Assembly (NCBI GenBank): GCA_041744375.1
Contig: JBGTLA010000063.1
Location: forward strand, 36,252 to 100,251
Length of the DNA stretch: 64,000 bases
Direction of reading: 5' to 3'
From: JBGTLA01 sp041744375
GTDB taxonomy: Bacteria; Actinomycetota; Acidimicrobiia; Spongiisociales; ZC4RG35
Shown: positions 1-8,875 of the stretch, in pieces
Numbering within the stretch: the stretch's first letter is position 1
How the letters are laid out: the number at the start of each line of letters is the position of its first letter
Program-made: the position numbers and the translations under genes
Notes under the pieces: generated by a model
What the model saw: only the letters and a program-made list of their open reading frames with translations
Databases searched by the model: none
What the model was told of the DNA's origin: nothing

Positions 1-1648
1 TCGACTTCTGGTGGGAGTTGGCCGCCCTCATCGTGATCATGCTGTTGGGTCATTGGATGGAGATGCGCGCCATCGGCCAGGCTCGGGGGGCATTGTCGGC
101 CCTCGCCGAGCTCTTGCCCGACGACGCCGAACGCGTCACGGACTCCGGGACAGAAACGGTCTCGATCTCCGAATTGCAGGTGGGCAACCTGGTGCTCGTC
201 CGCCCAGGTGCTCGGGTCCCTGCCGACGGCGTCATAGCCGAAGGGGAAGCCGAGATGGACGAGGCAATGGTCACCGGCGAATCCAAGCCGGTGGCGAAGA
301 CGATCGGGGACCGGGTGGTGGCCGGCACGGTGACGACCGACTCTGCGATCCGGGTCGAAGTCGATGCAGTCGGGGACGACACCGCCCTGGCCGGCATCCG
401 GAGGCTGGTCGCTCAGGCCCAAGAGTCCAAGTCCCGAGCACAGGTTCTTGCCGATCGGGCCGCCGCCCTGCTCTTTTACGTTGCTGTGGCGGCGGCCGCG
501 ATCACGGTCGTCGCCTGGCTGATAGCCGATCAGCCAGACCAGGCGGTGGTGCGAACCGTGGCCGTGTTGGTTATCGCCTGTCCCCACGCCTTGGGTCTGG
601 CCATCCCTCTCGTCATTTCCATCTCTACTGGAATGGCGGCTCGCTCAGGCATCTTGGTCAAGGACCGCCTCGCCCTCGAGCTGATGCGCACCATCGACAT
701 CGTCCTCTTTGACAAGACGGGCACCCTTACGAAGGGCAGTCACCGTTTGACCGGCGTCGTCGCGCTCGAAGACGAGATCGCCCTGTTGGCCATGGCCGCG
801 GCGGTGGAGTCCGACTCCGAGCATCCGCTGGCTCGGGCCATCGTCGACGCCCACGGCGAGGGCGACATCCCGAAGGCGTCCGAGTTCAGATCGATGAGCG
901 GTAAGGGAGTCCGGGCGGTGGTCGACGGTCACTCGGTGGCAGTGGGTGGACCGGCGCTTCTTCGAGAGAGTGATCTCGAAGTCCCGAGCCAGATCGCAGA
1001 CACTGCGGCTGGGTGGGAAGAACGCGGGGCAGCGGTCCTGTATGTACTCCGTGACGACCGCGTCCACGGCGCCCTGTCTCTCGAGGATGAGGTGCGTGCC
1101 GAGTCCCGGCCCACCGTCGACCAGCTCCACCAGTCGGGTGTTCAGGTGGCGTTGATCACCGGCGACGCTCGGCAGGTCGCAGAAGCGGTCGGAGCCGAAC
1201 TGGACATCGACGAGGTGATGTCGGAGGTGCTCCCCGGGGACAAGCACGCCCAGGTTGCCGAGCTCCAGCAGCGGGGCCTGAGAGTGGCGATGGTCGGAGA
1301 CGGCGTCAACGACGCTCCCGCCCTGGCCCAGGCCGACGTAGGCATCGCCATCGGCGCGGGCACCGACGTGGCTATCGAATCGGCCGGCATCGTGTTGGCC
1401 TCCGACGACCCCCGGGGCGTCGTCGCCATCCGGCGGTTGTCACAAGCCGGATACGCCAAGATGATCCAGAACCTGGTCTGGGCCGCCGGCTACAACGTGG
1501 TGGCCATCCCCTTGCCGCCGGCGCCCTGGCCTGGGCGGGGATCGTGCTCGCTCCCGCCGCCGCCGCCGTGCTCATGAGTGCCTCGACCGTCATCGTCGCC
1601 GCCAACGCCCAGCTCCTGCGGCGCACCGACCTCAGGCCCGCCTCATGA
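1..1648 (+). CDS. Heavy-metal P1B-type ATPase (CPH class, CopB-like), 5'-partial and frameshifted
   Basis: C-terminal part (about 548 residues) of a metal-exporting P-type ATPase of the cytoplasmic membrane; the window opens inside the gene, so the N-terminal metal-binding region is missing. Visible are the actuator motif MVTGES at about 266-283, a CPH triplet in the transport helix at 579-587 (CopA pumps have CPC; CPH is typical of CopB-class copper/silver pumps), the phosphorylated DKTGT at 711-725, a SEHPLA motif and the hinge GDGVNDAP at about 1296. The frame breaks at the C run 1508-1511: four Cs where five would keep the conserved ending. Without the shift the ORF ends at 1577 in a Pro-rich tail; after the shift it continues as AAGALAWAGIVL to the stop at 1646-1648, which overlaps the next ATG as ATGA. 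The overlap supports the corrected ending. The break is either a real lesion or a homopolymer sequencing error. Confidence 0.85.
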
Positions 1649-2028
1649 GATCCGTGAGCACGACTGCACTTGCGGTACTGCTCGTGGCGTGCAGTGCCAC
1701 CGGCGGAATCGAGGCCGAGGGGCCACAGCAGGATCCGGCGCTGGTTGAGAGTGGTTCAGAGCTGTACGCGATCCATTGTGCCGAGTGCCATGGCGACGAC
1801 CTCAGAGGCACCGAGAGCGGACCATCCTTCCTGTCCATCGTGTACGAGCCGAACCATCACTCCGACGAATCCTTCGTGCTGGCGGTGACCCGTGGCGTAC
1901 GGGCGCACCACTGGGCCTTCGGCGACATGCCCCCCGTTGTCGGACTCACACCGGCCGACATCGAGGCAATCGTCGCCCTTGTCAGAGAGACACAGCGAAG
2001 CGAAGGATTCGAGCCCTACCCACCGTGA
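1645..2028 (+). CDS. Mono-haem cytochrome c lipoprotein
   Basis: Small class I cytochrome c (127 residues), probably anchored outside the membrane by a lipid. A short hydrophobic signal ends in a lipobox-like LLVAC with Cys16 as the likely lipidated residue, and the haem site CAECH lies at residues 45-49 (1777-1791). Met residues in the second half, such as that in GDMPP, could give the sixth haem ligand. The start overlaps the corrected stop of the ATPase as ATGA, so the two are probably cotranslated. Its redox partner is unknown; pairing with a CPH copper pump suggests a role in copper handling or in copper-dependent respiration, which is inference only. Confidence 0.8.
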   Translation: MRSVSTTALAVLLVACSATGGIEAEGPQQDPALVESGSELYAIHCAECHGDDLRGTESGPSFLSIVYEPNHHSDESFVLAVTRGVRAHHWAFGDMPPVVGLTPADIEAIVALVRETQRSEGFEPYPP

Positions 2029-2067
2029 ACGACCGTGGTGGTTGGCTTCGCCATTCCGCCTGGAGAG

Positions 2068-3489
2068 CTATACGTCGTAGTAGAGCGAGAACTCGTGTGG
2101 GTGAGGACGGAGGCGGATAGGGTCTACCTCCCGTTCCACCTTGTAGTCGATCCAGGCGTCGATGAGCCCCTGGGTGAACACACCCCCCCGGAGAAGGAAC
2201 TCGTGGTCGGCCTTGAGGGCGTCCAACGCCTCTATCAGGCTGCCCGGCACCGAGGGAAGATTTTCTAATTCCTCCGGTGGCAGGTCGTAGATGTCCTTGT
2301 CCACAGGGTCGGGCGGTTCGATCTTGTTCTGGATGCCGTCGAGACCGGCCATGAGCATCGCCGAAAAGGCCAGATAGGGGTTGGCCGATGGATCGGGACA
2401 CCGGAACTCGAGTCGCTTTGCCTTGGGACTCTGCGAGTACGTCGGGATCCGAACCGCCGCCGAGCGGTTCCGATTCGAGTACACCAGGTTGACCGGTGCT
2501 TCATAGCCGGGTACCAGACGGTGATAACTGTTGGTGGTAGGGGCGGCAAACGCCAGCACCGCGGGGGCATGCTTCAGCAATCCACCGATATACCACCGAG
2601 CCAGATCGGACAGGCCCGCGTACCCCGCCTCGTCGTACATCAACGTCTCATCGCCGTTCCACAGCGACTGATGGGTGTGCATACCCGACCCGTTGTCCTC
2701 GAAAATGGGCTTGGGCATGAAGGTGACCGTCTTACCGGCATCCCAGGCCACCGACTTCACGATGTACTTGTACAGGGTTACTTGGTCGGCCATCTTCAAC
2801 AAGGTGTCGTAGCGGATGTCGATTTCGGCTTGACCGGCTGTACCGACCTCGTGGTGCTGCACCTCGATGTCGATACCGGCCTCCATCAGCTTCTTGGTCA
2901 TCTCCGAGCGGAGGTCCTGGAAGTGGTCGGTGGGAGGGACGGGGAAGTAACCCTCCTTGTACCCCGGTTTGTAGGCCAAGTTCTTGCCGTCCTCTTCGGC
3001 ACCTCGGTTCCAGGCCCCCTCTATTGAGTCCACGTAGTAGAAGGCCGAGTGCTGGTTCTGGCCGAATCGGGCGGAGTCGAAGATATAGAACTCGGCCTCG
3101 GGGCCCCAGTAGGAGGTGTCGGCGATCCCCGTCGAGATGAGATACTCCTCGGCTTTCTTGGCCACATAGCGGGGGTCCCGCTCGTAGGGCTCTTTCGTCA
3201 ACGGGTCGTGCACGAAGCAATACAGCAAGAGGGTCTTGTGCTGGCGAAAAGGATCTTCAACGGCGGTCGCCGGATCCGGAATCAAGATCATGTCGGATTC
3301 CTGGATCTGCTGGAACCCGCGGATGGAGGACCCGTCGAACCCAAAGCCCTCATCGAAGGATTCTTCGGTGAGCTGGCCGACCGGGACGGTGAAGTGTTGT
3401 ACCTGGCCGGGCAGGTCACAGAATCGGAGGTCGACGAACTCGAAACCCTCATCGGCGATCCTTCCCAGCACCTCCTGGGGTGTGGACAT
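2068..3489 (-). CDS. glnA: Glutamine synthetase, type I
   Basis: Makes glutamine from glutamate, ammonia and ATP; a cytosolic dodecamer in this family. The 473-residue length is typical of GSI. Visible are the EAEFYIFD metal-site segment, the [10 protein letters not shown] active-site segment, the [11 protein letters not shown] loop and the signature Tyr in DIYDLPPEE (Tyr401), the site adenylylated in GSI-beta enzymes, so activity is probably controlled by adenylylation. I start at 3489 (MSTPQEV) and not the in-frame codon at 3525 because a good ribosome site, AGAGGAAAG, lies just upstream. It is convergent with the cytochrome gene and divergent from purA. Glutamine is the N donor for PurF and PurL/PurQ encoded nearby. 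Confidence 0.97.
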   Translation of the reverse strand: MSTPQEVLGRIADEGFEFVDLRFCDLPGQVQHFTVPVGQLTEESFDEGFGFDGSSIRGFQQIQESDMILIPDPATAVEDPFRQHKTLLLYCFVHDPLTKEPYERDPRYVAKKAEEYLISTGIADTSYWGPEAEFYIFDSARFGQNQHSAFYYVDSIEGAWNRGAEEDGKNLAYKPGYKEGYFPVPPTDHFQDLRSEMTKKLMEAGIDIEVQHHEVGTAGQAEIDIRYDTLLKMADQVTLYKYIVKSVAWDAGKTVTFMPKPIFEDNGSGMHTHQSLWNGDETLMYDEAGYAGLSDLARWYIGGLLKHAPAVLAFAAPTTNSYHRLVPGYEAPVNLVYSNRNRSAAVRIPTYSQSPKAKRLEFRCPDPSANPYLAFSAMLMAGLDGIQNKIEPPDPVDKDIYDLPPEELENLPSVPGSLIEALDALKADHEFLLRGGVFTQGLIDAWIDYKVEREVDPIRLRPHPHEFSLYYDV

Positions 3490-3630
3490 GGTCTTTCCTC
3501 TCTGGAGCGATCGGGCCAGATTCAATCCAACTGCCGTTTCCCGATGGTTGATCGAGTGTTACGGCTCTGTTTCGAGATGGTGGGGCCGCTTCCGCTGGCA
3601 GGGGATGGCCGGGCATCCATTCACGCCCGC

Positions 3631-3636
3631 TACCGT
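3631..3636 (+). promoter_or_regulatory. -10 box of purA, leaderless
   Basis: TACCGT followed by 7 bases and then the purA ATG at 3644. The same TAnnnT box placed 6-9 bases before a start codon recurs at many genes in this window, implying that transcription begins at the first codon. No Shine-Dalgarno sequence is visible here. Confidence 0.6.
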
Positions 3637-3643
3637 CTCCGCC

Positions 3644-4918
3644 ATGCCTGCCACGATCGTGCTCGGCGCCCAATGGGGTGACGAAGGCAAAGGCCGGGTC
3701 GTCGACGTGTTCGCCGAGCACGCCGACTTTGTCGTCCGTTACCAGGGAGGCAACAACGCCGGCCACACGATCGTCGTGGGGGATCAGAGGCTGGCGCTGT
3801 CGCTCATCCCGTCGGGGATCCTCTACCCCCAGTGCACTCCGGTCATCGCCTCCGGGACCGTCATCGACCCCAAGGTGCTCCTGGCCGAAATGGACATGGC
3901 CGCAGACAAGAACCTCGACCCGAGCCGGGTGAGACTCTCGGCCAACGCCCACCTCATCATGCCGTGGCACCGCAAGCTCGATGCCGTCAAGGAGCGGTAC
4001 CTGGGGAACAACCAGATCGGTACCACCAAGAAGGGAATCGGCCCCGCCTACACCGACAAGTACAGCCGCACCGGGATACGTGTCCAGGATCTGTTCGACA
4101 CCAAGATCTTCGCCGACAAGGTCGACGCTTCACTCGAGGACGTCAACAAGATCCTTCCCCGAATCTACAACACGCTGCCCATGACGGGAGAAGACATCGT
4201 GGCAGAGTACCTCGGCTATGCCGAGCGGCTCGGTCCACATGTGACCGACACCTCCCTCTTGCTCTGGGAGGGGATCAAGGCCGGCAAGCAGATCCTATTC
4301 GAAGGAGCTCAAGGCACCCTGTTGGATGTCGATCACGGCACTTATCCGTTCGTCACGTCGTCCAATCCCACCGCCGGAGGCGCTTCAGTCGGATCTGGCA
4401 TCGGCCCCAAGACGATCGACGAGATCATCGGGGTGGCGAAGGCTTACATCTCCCGGGTGGGAACGGGACCGTTCCCGACCGAGCTCGATGACGAGATCGG
4501 CGACACCATGATCGAACTGGGCGGTGAATACGGGACGGTCACCGGGAGAAGGCGACGTTGCGGGTGGCTCGACATGGTCGCTCTCCGCTACGCGGTCCGG
4601 GTCAACTCGTTCACGCAGCTCTTCCTGACCAAGCTCGACATCCTCAGTGCCTTCGGCACCATCCGTGTGGCGGTGGCGTACCGCTGGGGAGGGGAGACAT
4701 TCACAGAATTTCCCCGCCAGCAGCGGGCGCTCTACGAGTGCGAACCCGTGTACGAGGACCTAGAAGGTTGGAAGACCGACATCACCACCGCCCGCACACT
4801 TGGAGACCTGCCGCCTGCGGCCAGGGCTTACGTGGAGTACATACAGGAGCGAGCCGAAGTACCGATCGGGTGGGTCTCGGTGGGTCCCGAGCGGTCGCAG
4901 ATGCTGGAGATGTCGTGA
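3644..4918 (+). CDS. purA: Adenylosuccinate synthetase
   Basis: Condenses IMP and aspartate using GTP to give adenylosuccinate, the first step from IMP to AMP. The N-terminus carries the GTP-binding segment GAQWGDEGKG, followed by NNAGHT, the conserved TTKKGIGPAY loop, an EGAQGTLLD motif and a TGRRRRCGWLD segment close to the family signature. Length is 424 residues, normal for bacterial PurA. The start is set by MPATIVLGAQWG and the TACCGT box 7 bases upstream. An 11-base sequence just after its stop (from 4920) recurs inside purD and appears to have seeded the duplication downstream. Confidence 0.97.
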   Translation: MPATIVLGAQWGDEGKGRVVDVFAEHADFVVRYQGGNNAGHTIVVGDQRLALSLIPSGILYPQCTPVIASGTVIDPKVLLAEMDMAADKNLDPSRVRLSANAHLIMPWHRKLDAVKERYLGNNQIGTTKKGIGPAYTDKYSRTGIRVQDLFDTKIFADKVDASLEDVNKILPRIYNTLPMTGEDIVAEYLGYAERLGPHVTDTSLLLWEGIKAGKQILFEGAQGTLLDVDHGTYPFVTSSNPTAGGASVGSGIGPKTIDEIIGVAKAYISRVGTGPFPTELDDEIGDTMIELGGEYGTVTGRRRRCGWLDMVALRYAVRVNSFTQLFLTKLDILSAFGTIRVAVAYRWGGETFTEFPRQQRALYECEPVYEDLEGWKTDITTARTLGDLPPAARAYVEYIQERAEVPIGWVSVGPERSQMLEMS

Positions 4919-4919
4919 G

Positions 4920-5291
4920 CTCGCGGCGCTCGCCGTTGCCCGTCCACCGTTGGCCTTTTGCCGTTGGCCCCACGAAGCGAGAGCTTTCTCATGAAAGTGC
5001 TGTTGGTCGGGTCAGGGGGGAGAGAGCATGCCCTGGGGTGGAGGTTGGCACAGAGTCCCCGGCTGACCGAGCTCATCACCCTGCCGGGGAATCCCGGACT
5101 CGCGGCGCTCGCCGTTGCCCGTCCACCGTTGCCCGTCCACCGTTGGCCGTTTGCCGTTGGCCCCACGAAGCGAGAGCTTTCTCATGAAAGTGCTGTTGGT
5201 CGGGTCAGGGGGGAGAGAGCATGCCCTGGGGTGGAAGTTGGCACAGAGTCCCCGGCTAACCGAGCTCATCACCCTGCCGGGGAATCCCGGA
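4920..5291 (+). repeat. Tandem duplication of the purA-purD junction and purD 5' end
   Basis: Two head-to-tail copies: 4920-5098 (179 bp) and 5099-5291 (193 bp). Copy 2 has an extra 14-bp unit (CCGTTGCCCGTCCA repeated) and three substitutions relative to copy 1. Each copy holds the intergenic spacer and the first ~36 codons of purD. Both copies, and the sequence following copy 2, begin with the 11-bp CTCGCGGCGCT, which also encodes Leu-Ala-Ala-Leu in purD. The simplest reading is a duplication by recombination or slippage between two CTCGCGGCGCT sequences, one after purA and one in purD. Confidence 0.9.
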
Positions 5292-5335
5292 CTCGCGGCG
5301 CTGGGTTCGGTCGTGCCAGGCGTGGACGCGAATGA
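4991..5335 (+). pseudogene. Truncated purD 5' fragment (upstream duplicate)
   Basis: ATG at 4991 opens a copy of the purD N-terminus ([20 protein letters not shown]) that matches the real gene for about 40 residues with one Lys-to-Arg change. Beyond the junction at 5099 it reads through spacer and then an out-of-phase copy of purD, stopping at 5335. It lacks the ATP-grasp domain, so it cannot be an active enzyme. If translated it would give a 114-residue peptide overlapping the true purD start at 5184, and could therefore affect purD translation. Confidence 0.8.
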
Positions 5336-6434
5336 CGTTGGAGCAGTGGCAGCCCTGGCCAGGGTGCAACGAGTCGATCTCGTCGTCGTCGGGCCCGAGG
5401 AGCCGCTTGCCCTGGGCCTGACCGATGCTGTCACGAGCCTCGGAATTCCCGTCTTCGGGCCCACTCGAGCGGCCGCCCGGCTGGAAGCGTCCAAGTCGTT
5501 CGCCAAGGAGGTCATGATTCGCGCCGGCGTTCCCACAGCCGAGGCCTGGACCTTCACCGAGGAATCTGCGGCGCACAGTCACATCGACAGCCATCTGGGC
5601 CCATATGTGATCAAGGCCGACGGACTGGCGGCCGGCAAGGGTGTGAGCGTGACAGCTGATCGCAATGACGCCCACTACTGGGTGGACCTCTGCTTCCACG
5701 GCGGATTCGGCGAGGCGGGCACGACGATCATCATCGAGGAGTACCTCGAGGGACCCGAAGTCAGTGTCTTCGCCGTCTGCTCGGGAACGGAGGCCGTTCC
5801 CTTGGCCCCAGCTCGGGATTACAAGCGACTGTCCGACGGCGACCAGGGCCCGAACACGGGTGGAATGGGTTCCTACTCTCCAGTCGGCGACTTACCCGAT
5901 GGATTGGTCCGCTGGACCATGGACTCGGTGGTGCGGCCGACCTTGCGACAGATGGAGGCGGAAGCCAACCCCTACCTCGGGTTCCTGTATGCCGGCCTGG
6001 TGCTCACACCGGCCGGCCCCCGGGTGTTGGAGTTCAACGTCCGCCTCGGCGATCCCGAGACCCAAGTGGTGGTGCCTCGGATGGAGAGCGACTTGCTCGA
6101 CTTGCTGGAGGGAGCGGTCGCCGGACGTCTGGCAGAGCCCACCTGGACCGACCAGGCCGCCGTCGAGGTGGTCCTCGCCTCCGAGGGGTATCCCCAGGCT
6201 CCCGTACCGGGAGCGGTCATCGAAGGTCTCGACCGTGTGCCCGACGATGTGCTCGTCTTCCATGCGGGGACTGCCCGCTCTGGAACCGACGTGGTGGTCA
6301 ACGGGGGCCGTGTCATCGATCTGGTAGCGCTAGGCGACTCGGTGAGCCTGGCACGACAGCGAGTCTATGAGGCCGCTCCGCTCGTGACCTGGCCAGGAGT
6401 CCAGTTCCGCACCGACATCGCCGCCGACAGCTGA
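5184..6434 (+). CDS. purD: Phosphoribosylamine-glycine ligase (GAR synthetase)
   Basis: Second step of purine synthesis: phosphoribosylamine + glycine + ATP to GAR. Visible are the N-terminal GSGGREHAL motif, the ATP-grasp segment [23 protein letters not shown], the [12 protein letters not shown] loop and the signature [11 protein letters not shown]. Length is 416 residues, normal for the family. The start at 5184 is the second duplicated ATG; the first at 4991 is out of phase. The spacer carries neither a clear ribosome site nor a TAnnnT box close to the ATG, so expression may depend on purA transcription. Confidence 0.97.
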   Translation: MKVLLVGSGGREHALGWKLAQSPRLTELITLPGNPGLAALGSVVPGVDANDVGAVAALARVQRVDLVVVGPEEPLALGLTDAVTSLGIPVFGPTRAAARLEASKSFAKEVMIRAGVPTAEAWTFTEESAAHSHIDSHLGPYVIKADGLAAGKGVSVTADRNDAHYWVDLCFHGGFGEAGTTIIIEEYLEGPEVSVFAVCSGTEAVPLAPARDYKRLSDGDQGPNTGGMGSYSPVGDLPDGLVRWTMDSVVRPTLRQMEAEANPYLGFLYAGLVLTPAGPRVLEFNVRLGDPETQVVVPRMESDLLDLLEGAVAGRLAEPTWTDQAAVEVVLASEGYPQAPVPGAVIEGLDRVPDDVLVFHAGTARSGTDVVVNGGRVIDLVALGDSVSLARQRVYEAAPLVTWPGVQFRTDIAADS

Positions 6435-6536
6435 CCGACCGTGCCCGGCTGTGCCGGCCCGACCGGCGGTACTGGGTCAACAACGCCAATCGATTCGGTC
6501 CGCAGCTCCACATGAAAGGTCTTTGGAGCTGTGAGG

Positions 6537-7640
6537 TCAGGGCCGGACTGTCACGGACATGGTTGCTCGTTCGTCGGAGTAGTAGCGACGGCGGGCCCAC
6601 AGGGCCACATAGACCAGGCCCACGAGGACGGGCACCTCGATGAGCGGACCCACCACCCCGGCAAGTGCCTGGCCCGATGACACCCCGAACACACCGATCG
6701 CCACGGCGATCGCCAGCTCGAAGTTGTTGCCGGCGGCGGTGAAGGCAATCGACGTGTTGCGGTCGTAGGAGAAGCCCAACTTCAACCCAGTCGCGAACGA
6801 GCCGATCCACATGATGGCGAAGTACACGACGAGCGGTACCGCAATGCGAGCCACGTCGAACGGAGCACCTGTGATCTGCTCCCCCTGTAAGGCGAACAGA
6901 ATCACGATTGTGAACAGGAGGCCCCACAACGCCATGGGAGCAATCCGAGGCAAGAACCGCTGCTCGTACCATTCGGTGCCTCGGGCGCGTTCGCCGAGAA
7001 TTCTCGTGAGAAACCCGGCGAGCAGCGGAATGCCCAAGAAGATCAACACCGACTTGGTGATCTCCCAAATGGTGACGTCGATGCCATCGGAGTCGAGGCC
7101 GAGCCAACCTGGGAGAAGTTCGAGGTAGAAGTAGCCGAGGACCGAGTAGGCACCGATCTGAAACACGGAGTTGATGGCCACCAGCACTGCGGCAAGCTCT
7201 CTGTTGCCGCAGGCCAGATCATTCCAGATCAGCACCATGGCGATGCAGCGCGCCAGACCCACGATGATGAGACCCGTGCGGTACTCGGGTAGATCGGGTA
7301 GCAACAGCCAGGCCAGCGCGAACATCAGTGCCGGCCCGATCAGCCAATTCAGTACCAGCGAAACCACGAGGGAGCGGCGGTCGATCACCGAGCGGATCGA
7401 CCCGTACTTCACTTTCGCCAGGACCGGATACATCATCGCCATGAGCCCGATCGCTATGGGGAGAGAGACGGAGTCGATCTTGACACGATCGAGGGCGTCG
7501 TCGAGTCCGGGAAATATCCTTCCCAGCACCACCCCGAGCACCATTGCCGCCACGATCCACGCCGGCAGGAAGCGATCCAGTATCGATAGTCGCGCAACGA
7601 CTGGGCCCGCTTCTGGAACCTGGGTTGGAGTTTGCGTCAT
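6537..7640 (-). CDS. acr3: Arsenite efflux transporter, Acr3 family
   Basis: Membrane exporter of arsenite (As(III)), driven by the proton gradient in characterised relatives. About ten hydrophobic segments fill the 367 residues. The conserved Cys lies in GLARCIAMVLIW and is followed by NDLACGNRE, both typical of Acr3 and absent from ArsB; FTAAGNNFELAIAVAIG is also a family signature. I start at 7640 (MTQTPTQ) because the in-frame upstream stretch is Arg-rich and overlaps arsC. It lies 14 bp after arsC on the same strand, with an arsR-type gene upstream, so the three form an arsenic-resistance operon. Confidence 0.95.
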   Translation of the reverse strand: MTQTPTQVPEAGPVVARLSILDRFLPAWIVAAMVLGVVLGRIFPGLDDALDRVKIDSVSLPIAIGLMAMMYPVLAKVKYGSIRSVIDRRSLVVSLVLNWLIGPALMFALAWLLLPDLPEYRTGLIIVGLARCIAMVLIWNDLACGNRELAAVLVAINSVFQIGAYSVLGYFYLELLPGWLGLDSDGIDVTIWEITKSVLIFLGIPLLAGFLTRILGERARGTEWYEQRFLPRIAPMALWGLLFTIVILFALQGEQITGAPFDVARIAVPLVVYFAIMWIGSFATGLKLGFSYDRNTSIAFTAAGNNFELAIAVAIGVFGVSSGQALAGVVGPLIEVPVLVGLVYVALWARRRYYSDERATMSVTVRP

Positions 7641-7654
7641 TCCTCGTCTCGTTC

Positions 7655-8068
7655 TCAAGTAGCTGGGCCGGCACCGAGGTCGATCAGCAACTGGCGCACT
7701 CGCGTTTCGATCTCGTCTCGAATAGGCCGGACCTGGTCGAGGGACTTGTCGGCAGGGTCGTCGAGGTCCCAGTCGAGATAGCGCTTGCCGGGTATGACGG
7801 GACAGGTGTCGCCACACCCCATGGTCACCACCACGTCGGCGGCCCCCAGAGTCTCGGCGGTCCACGGCCTCGGATGGCGATCGGCAATATCGACCCCGAC
7901 CTCGGCCATTGCCTGAACAGCGGTCGGGTTGACCTCCGCAGCCGGGTTCGACCCTCCGGAGAGGACGTCGACCTGGTTACCGGCCAGATGCTCGAGCCAT
8001 CCGGCCGCCATCTGCGAGCGGCCGGCGTTGTGGACGCACAAGAACAGGACCGTGGGTTTGGAGTTCAC
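7655..8068 (-). CDS. arsC: Arsenate reductase, thioredoxin-coupled type
   Basis: Reduces arsenate to arsenite, which Acr3 then exports. The fold is low-molecular-weight phosphatase: the active-site loop CVHNAGRS holds Cys11 and Arg17 (CX5R). A second pair, Cys85 and Cys89 in MGCGDTCP, matches the cysteine relay of thioredoxin-linked ArsC enzymes, so thioredoxin is the likely electron donor. Length 137 residues is normal. Start is GTG at 8068 with GAGAGGA upstream. Middle gene of the arsR-arsC-acr3 operon. Confidence 0.93.
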   Translation of the reverse strand: MNSKPTVLFLCVHNAGRSQMAAGWLEHLAGNQVDVLSGGSNPAAEVNPTAVQAMAEVGVDIADRHPRPWTAETLGAADVVVTMGCGDTCPVIPGKRYLDWDLDDPADKSLDQVRPIRDEIETRVRQLLIDLGAGPAT

Positions 8069-8151
8069 GTCATTCCTCTCGGGTCTTTGGCGCCGCTTGG
8101 ATCTCTATCGGAGCAAAGCACCGCTGAGTTCGACTGGCGCAAGCCCCTCCG

Positions 8152-8805
8152 TCACATCAGCGCTTTCGTCAACCACCCGATTCGGCGGTCGAGGTCGGAA
8201 CGAGCCGCTCGGAACGCTTCCAATCGGCCGTCGGCGACAGGATCGGCGATCGACCAATGCAGTCTGACCGGCGATCCGAAGGGCGGGGGGTCTTCGCCGG
8301 CGAAGTCACAAACTGTCACCAAGATGTCGGGGCTCGGCACTTCATGGTATCCGTGGGTCGAGTCGGCGAGCCTGAGGCCAACCTCCTCGGCAGCTACCCG
8401 GGCCTTGGAATGAACGGTCGGCGCCGGTCGTGACCCGGCAGAGAACGCTTTTCTCCCCGTTTGCCTTCGGTACAAAGCAGCCGCCAGCTGGGAGCGGGCA
8501 GAATTTCGACTGCACGCAAACAGGACCGTCTCGCCACCGAGGGCGGGCACTGGCGGCGGGCAGGGGAGACGGTCGTGCCTCAGCTTCAGGTAGCGACGTC
8601 GGCCATCGGCATCGGAATCGCGACGCTCTATGAGACCCACCCGCTCGAGAGACTTCAGATGATGGGCGAGCAGGTTGGAGGGCAGGTCCAGACGGGTCGC
8701 GAGCTCGGCCGGTGAAAGGTCGGAGAGGGCCAGTGCCTCCACAACGGCGAGGCGCCGCTCGTCTCCCAGGGCGGCGTGAACAGCAGCTCGTTGCGGCAGA
8801 TTCAT
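8152..8805 (-). CDS. ArsR-type repressor fused to an ArsC/LMW-phosphatase-like domain
   Basis: Residues 1-80 are a winged-helix ArsR-family domain (ALGDERRLAVVEAL, then a recognition helix around LPSNLLAHHLKSLERVGLI). After a Pro-rich linker, residues 92-217 form a second low-molecular-weight-phosphatase domain with a CX5R loop CSRNSARSQ (Cys98, Arg104). Lone ArsR repressors are about 100 residues, so this is a fusion of sensor and reductase-like domain. The usual ArsR metal motif ELCVCDL is absent from the HTH part, so the C-terminal Cys could be the arsenic-sensing site (inference). ATG 8805 is preferred over GTG 8808 because TATGTT lies 7 bases upstream. It probably represses arsC-acr3 and itself. 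Confidence 0.85.
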   Translation of the reverse strand: MNLPQRAAVHAALGDERRLAVVEALALSDLSPAELATRLDLPSNLLAHHLKSLERVGLIERRDSDADGRRRYLKLRHDRLPCPPPVPALGGETVLFACSRNSARSQLAAALYRRQTGRKAFSAGSRPAPTVHSKARVAAEEVGLRLADSTHGYHEVPSPDILVTVCDFAGEDPPPFGSPVRLHWSIADPVADGRLEAFRAARSDLDRRIGWLTKALM

Positions 8806-8806
8806 C

Positions 8807-8824
8807 ACTCAAAACATACTGAGT
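8807..8824 (-). promoter_or_regulatory. Promoter and putative ArsR operator
   Basis: Inverted repeat ACTCA-(8 bp)-TGAGT overlaps the -10 box TATGTT (8818-8813 on the minus strand), which sits 7 bases before the arsR start. A repressor bound here would block RNA polymerase. The match to a known ArsR site is not established; the placement is the evidence. Confidence 0.5.
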
Positions 8825-8842
8825 CACTTCGTGCTGAGCAAT

Positions 8843-8869
8843 TTGACGGATGCTTTCCTCGGCTACCGT
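8843..8869 (+). promoter_or_regulatory. purE promoter, leaderless
   Basis: TTGACG (-35) at 8843-8848, a 15-bp spacer and TACCGT (-10) at 8864-8869, followed 6 bases later by the purE ATG. No ribosome site is present, consistent with leaderless translation. Confidence 0.6.
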
Positions 8870-8875
8870 GCCGGC

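Noticed and set aside
4920..5160. CCGTTG/CCCGTCCA repeats near purD as a CRISPR or attachment site
   Set aside because: Only two to three imperfect 14-bp units without regular spacers, and the larger pattern is explained by a tandem gene duplication.
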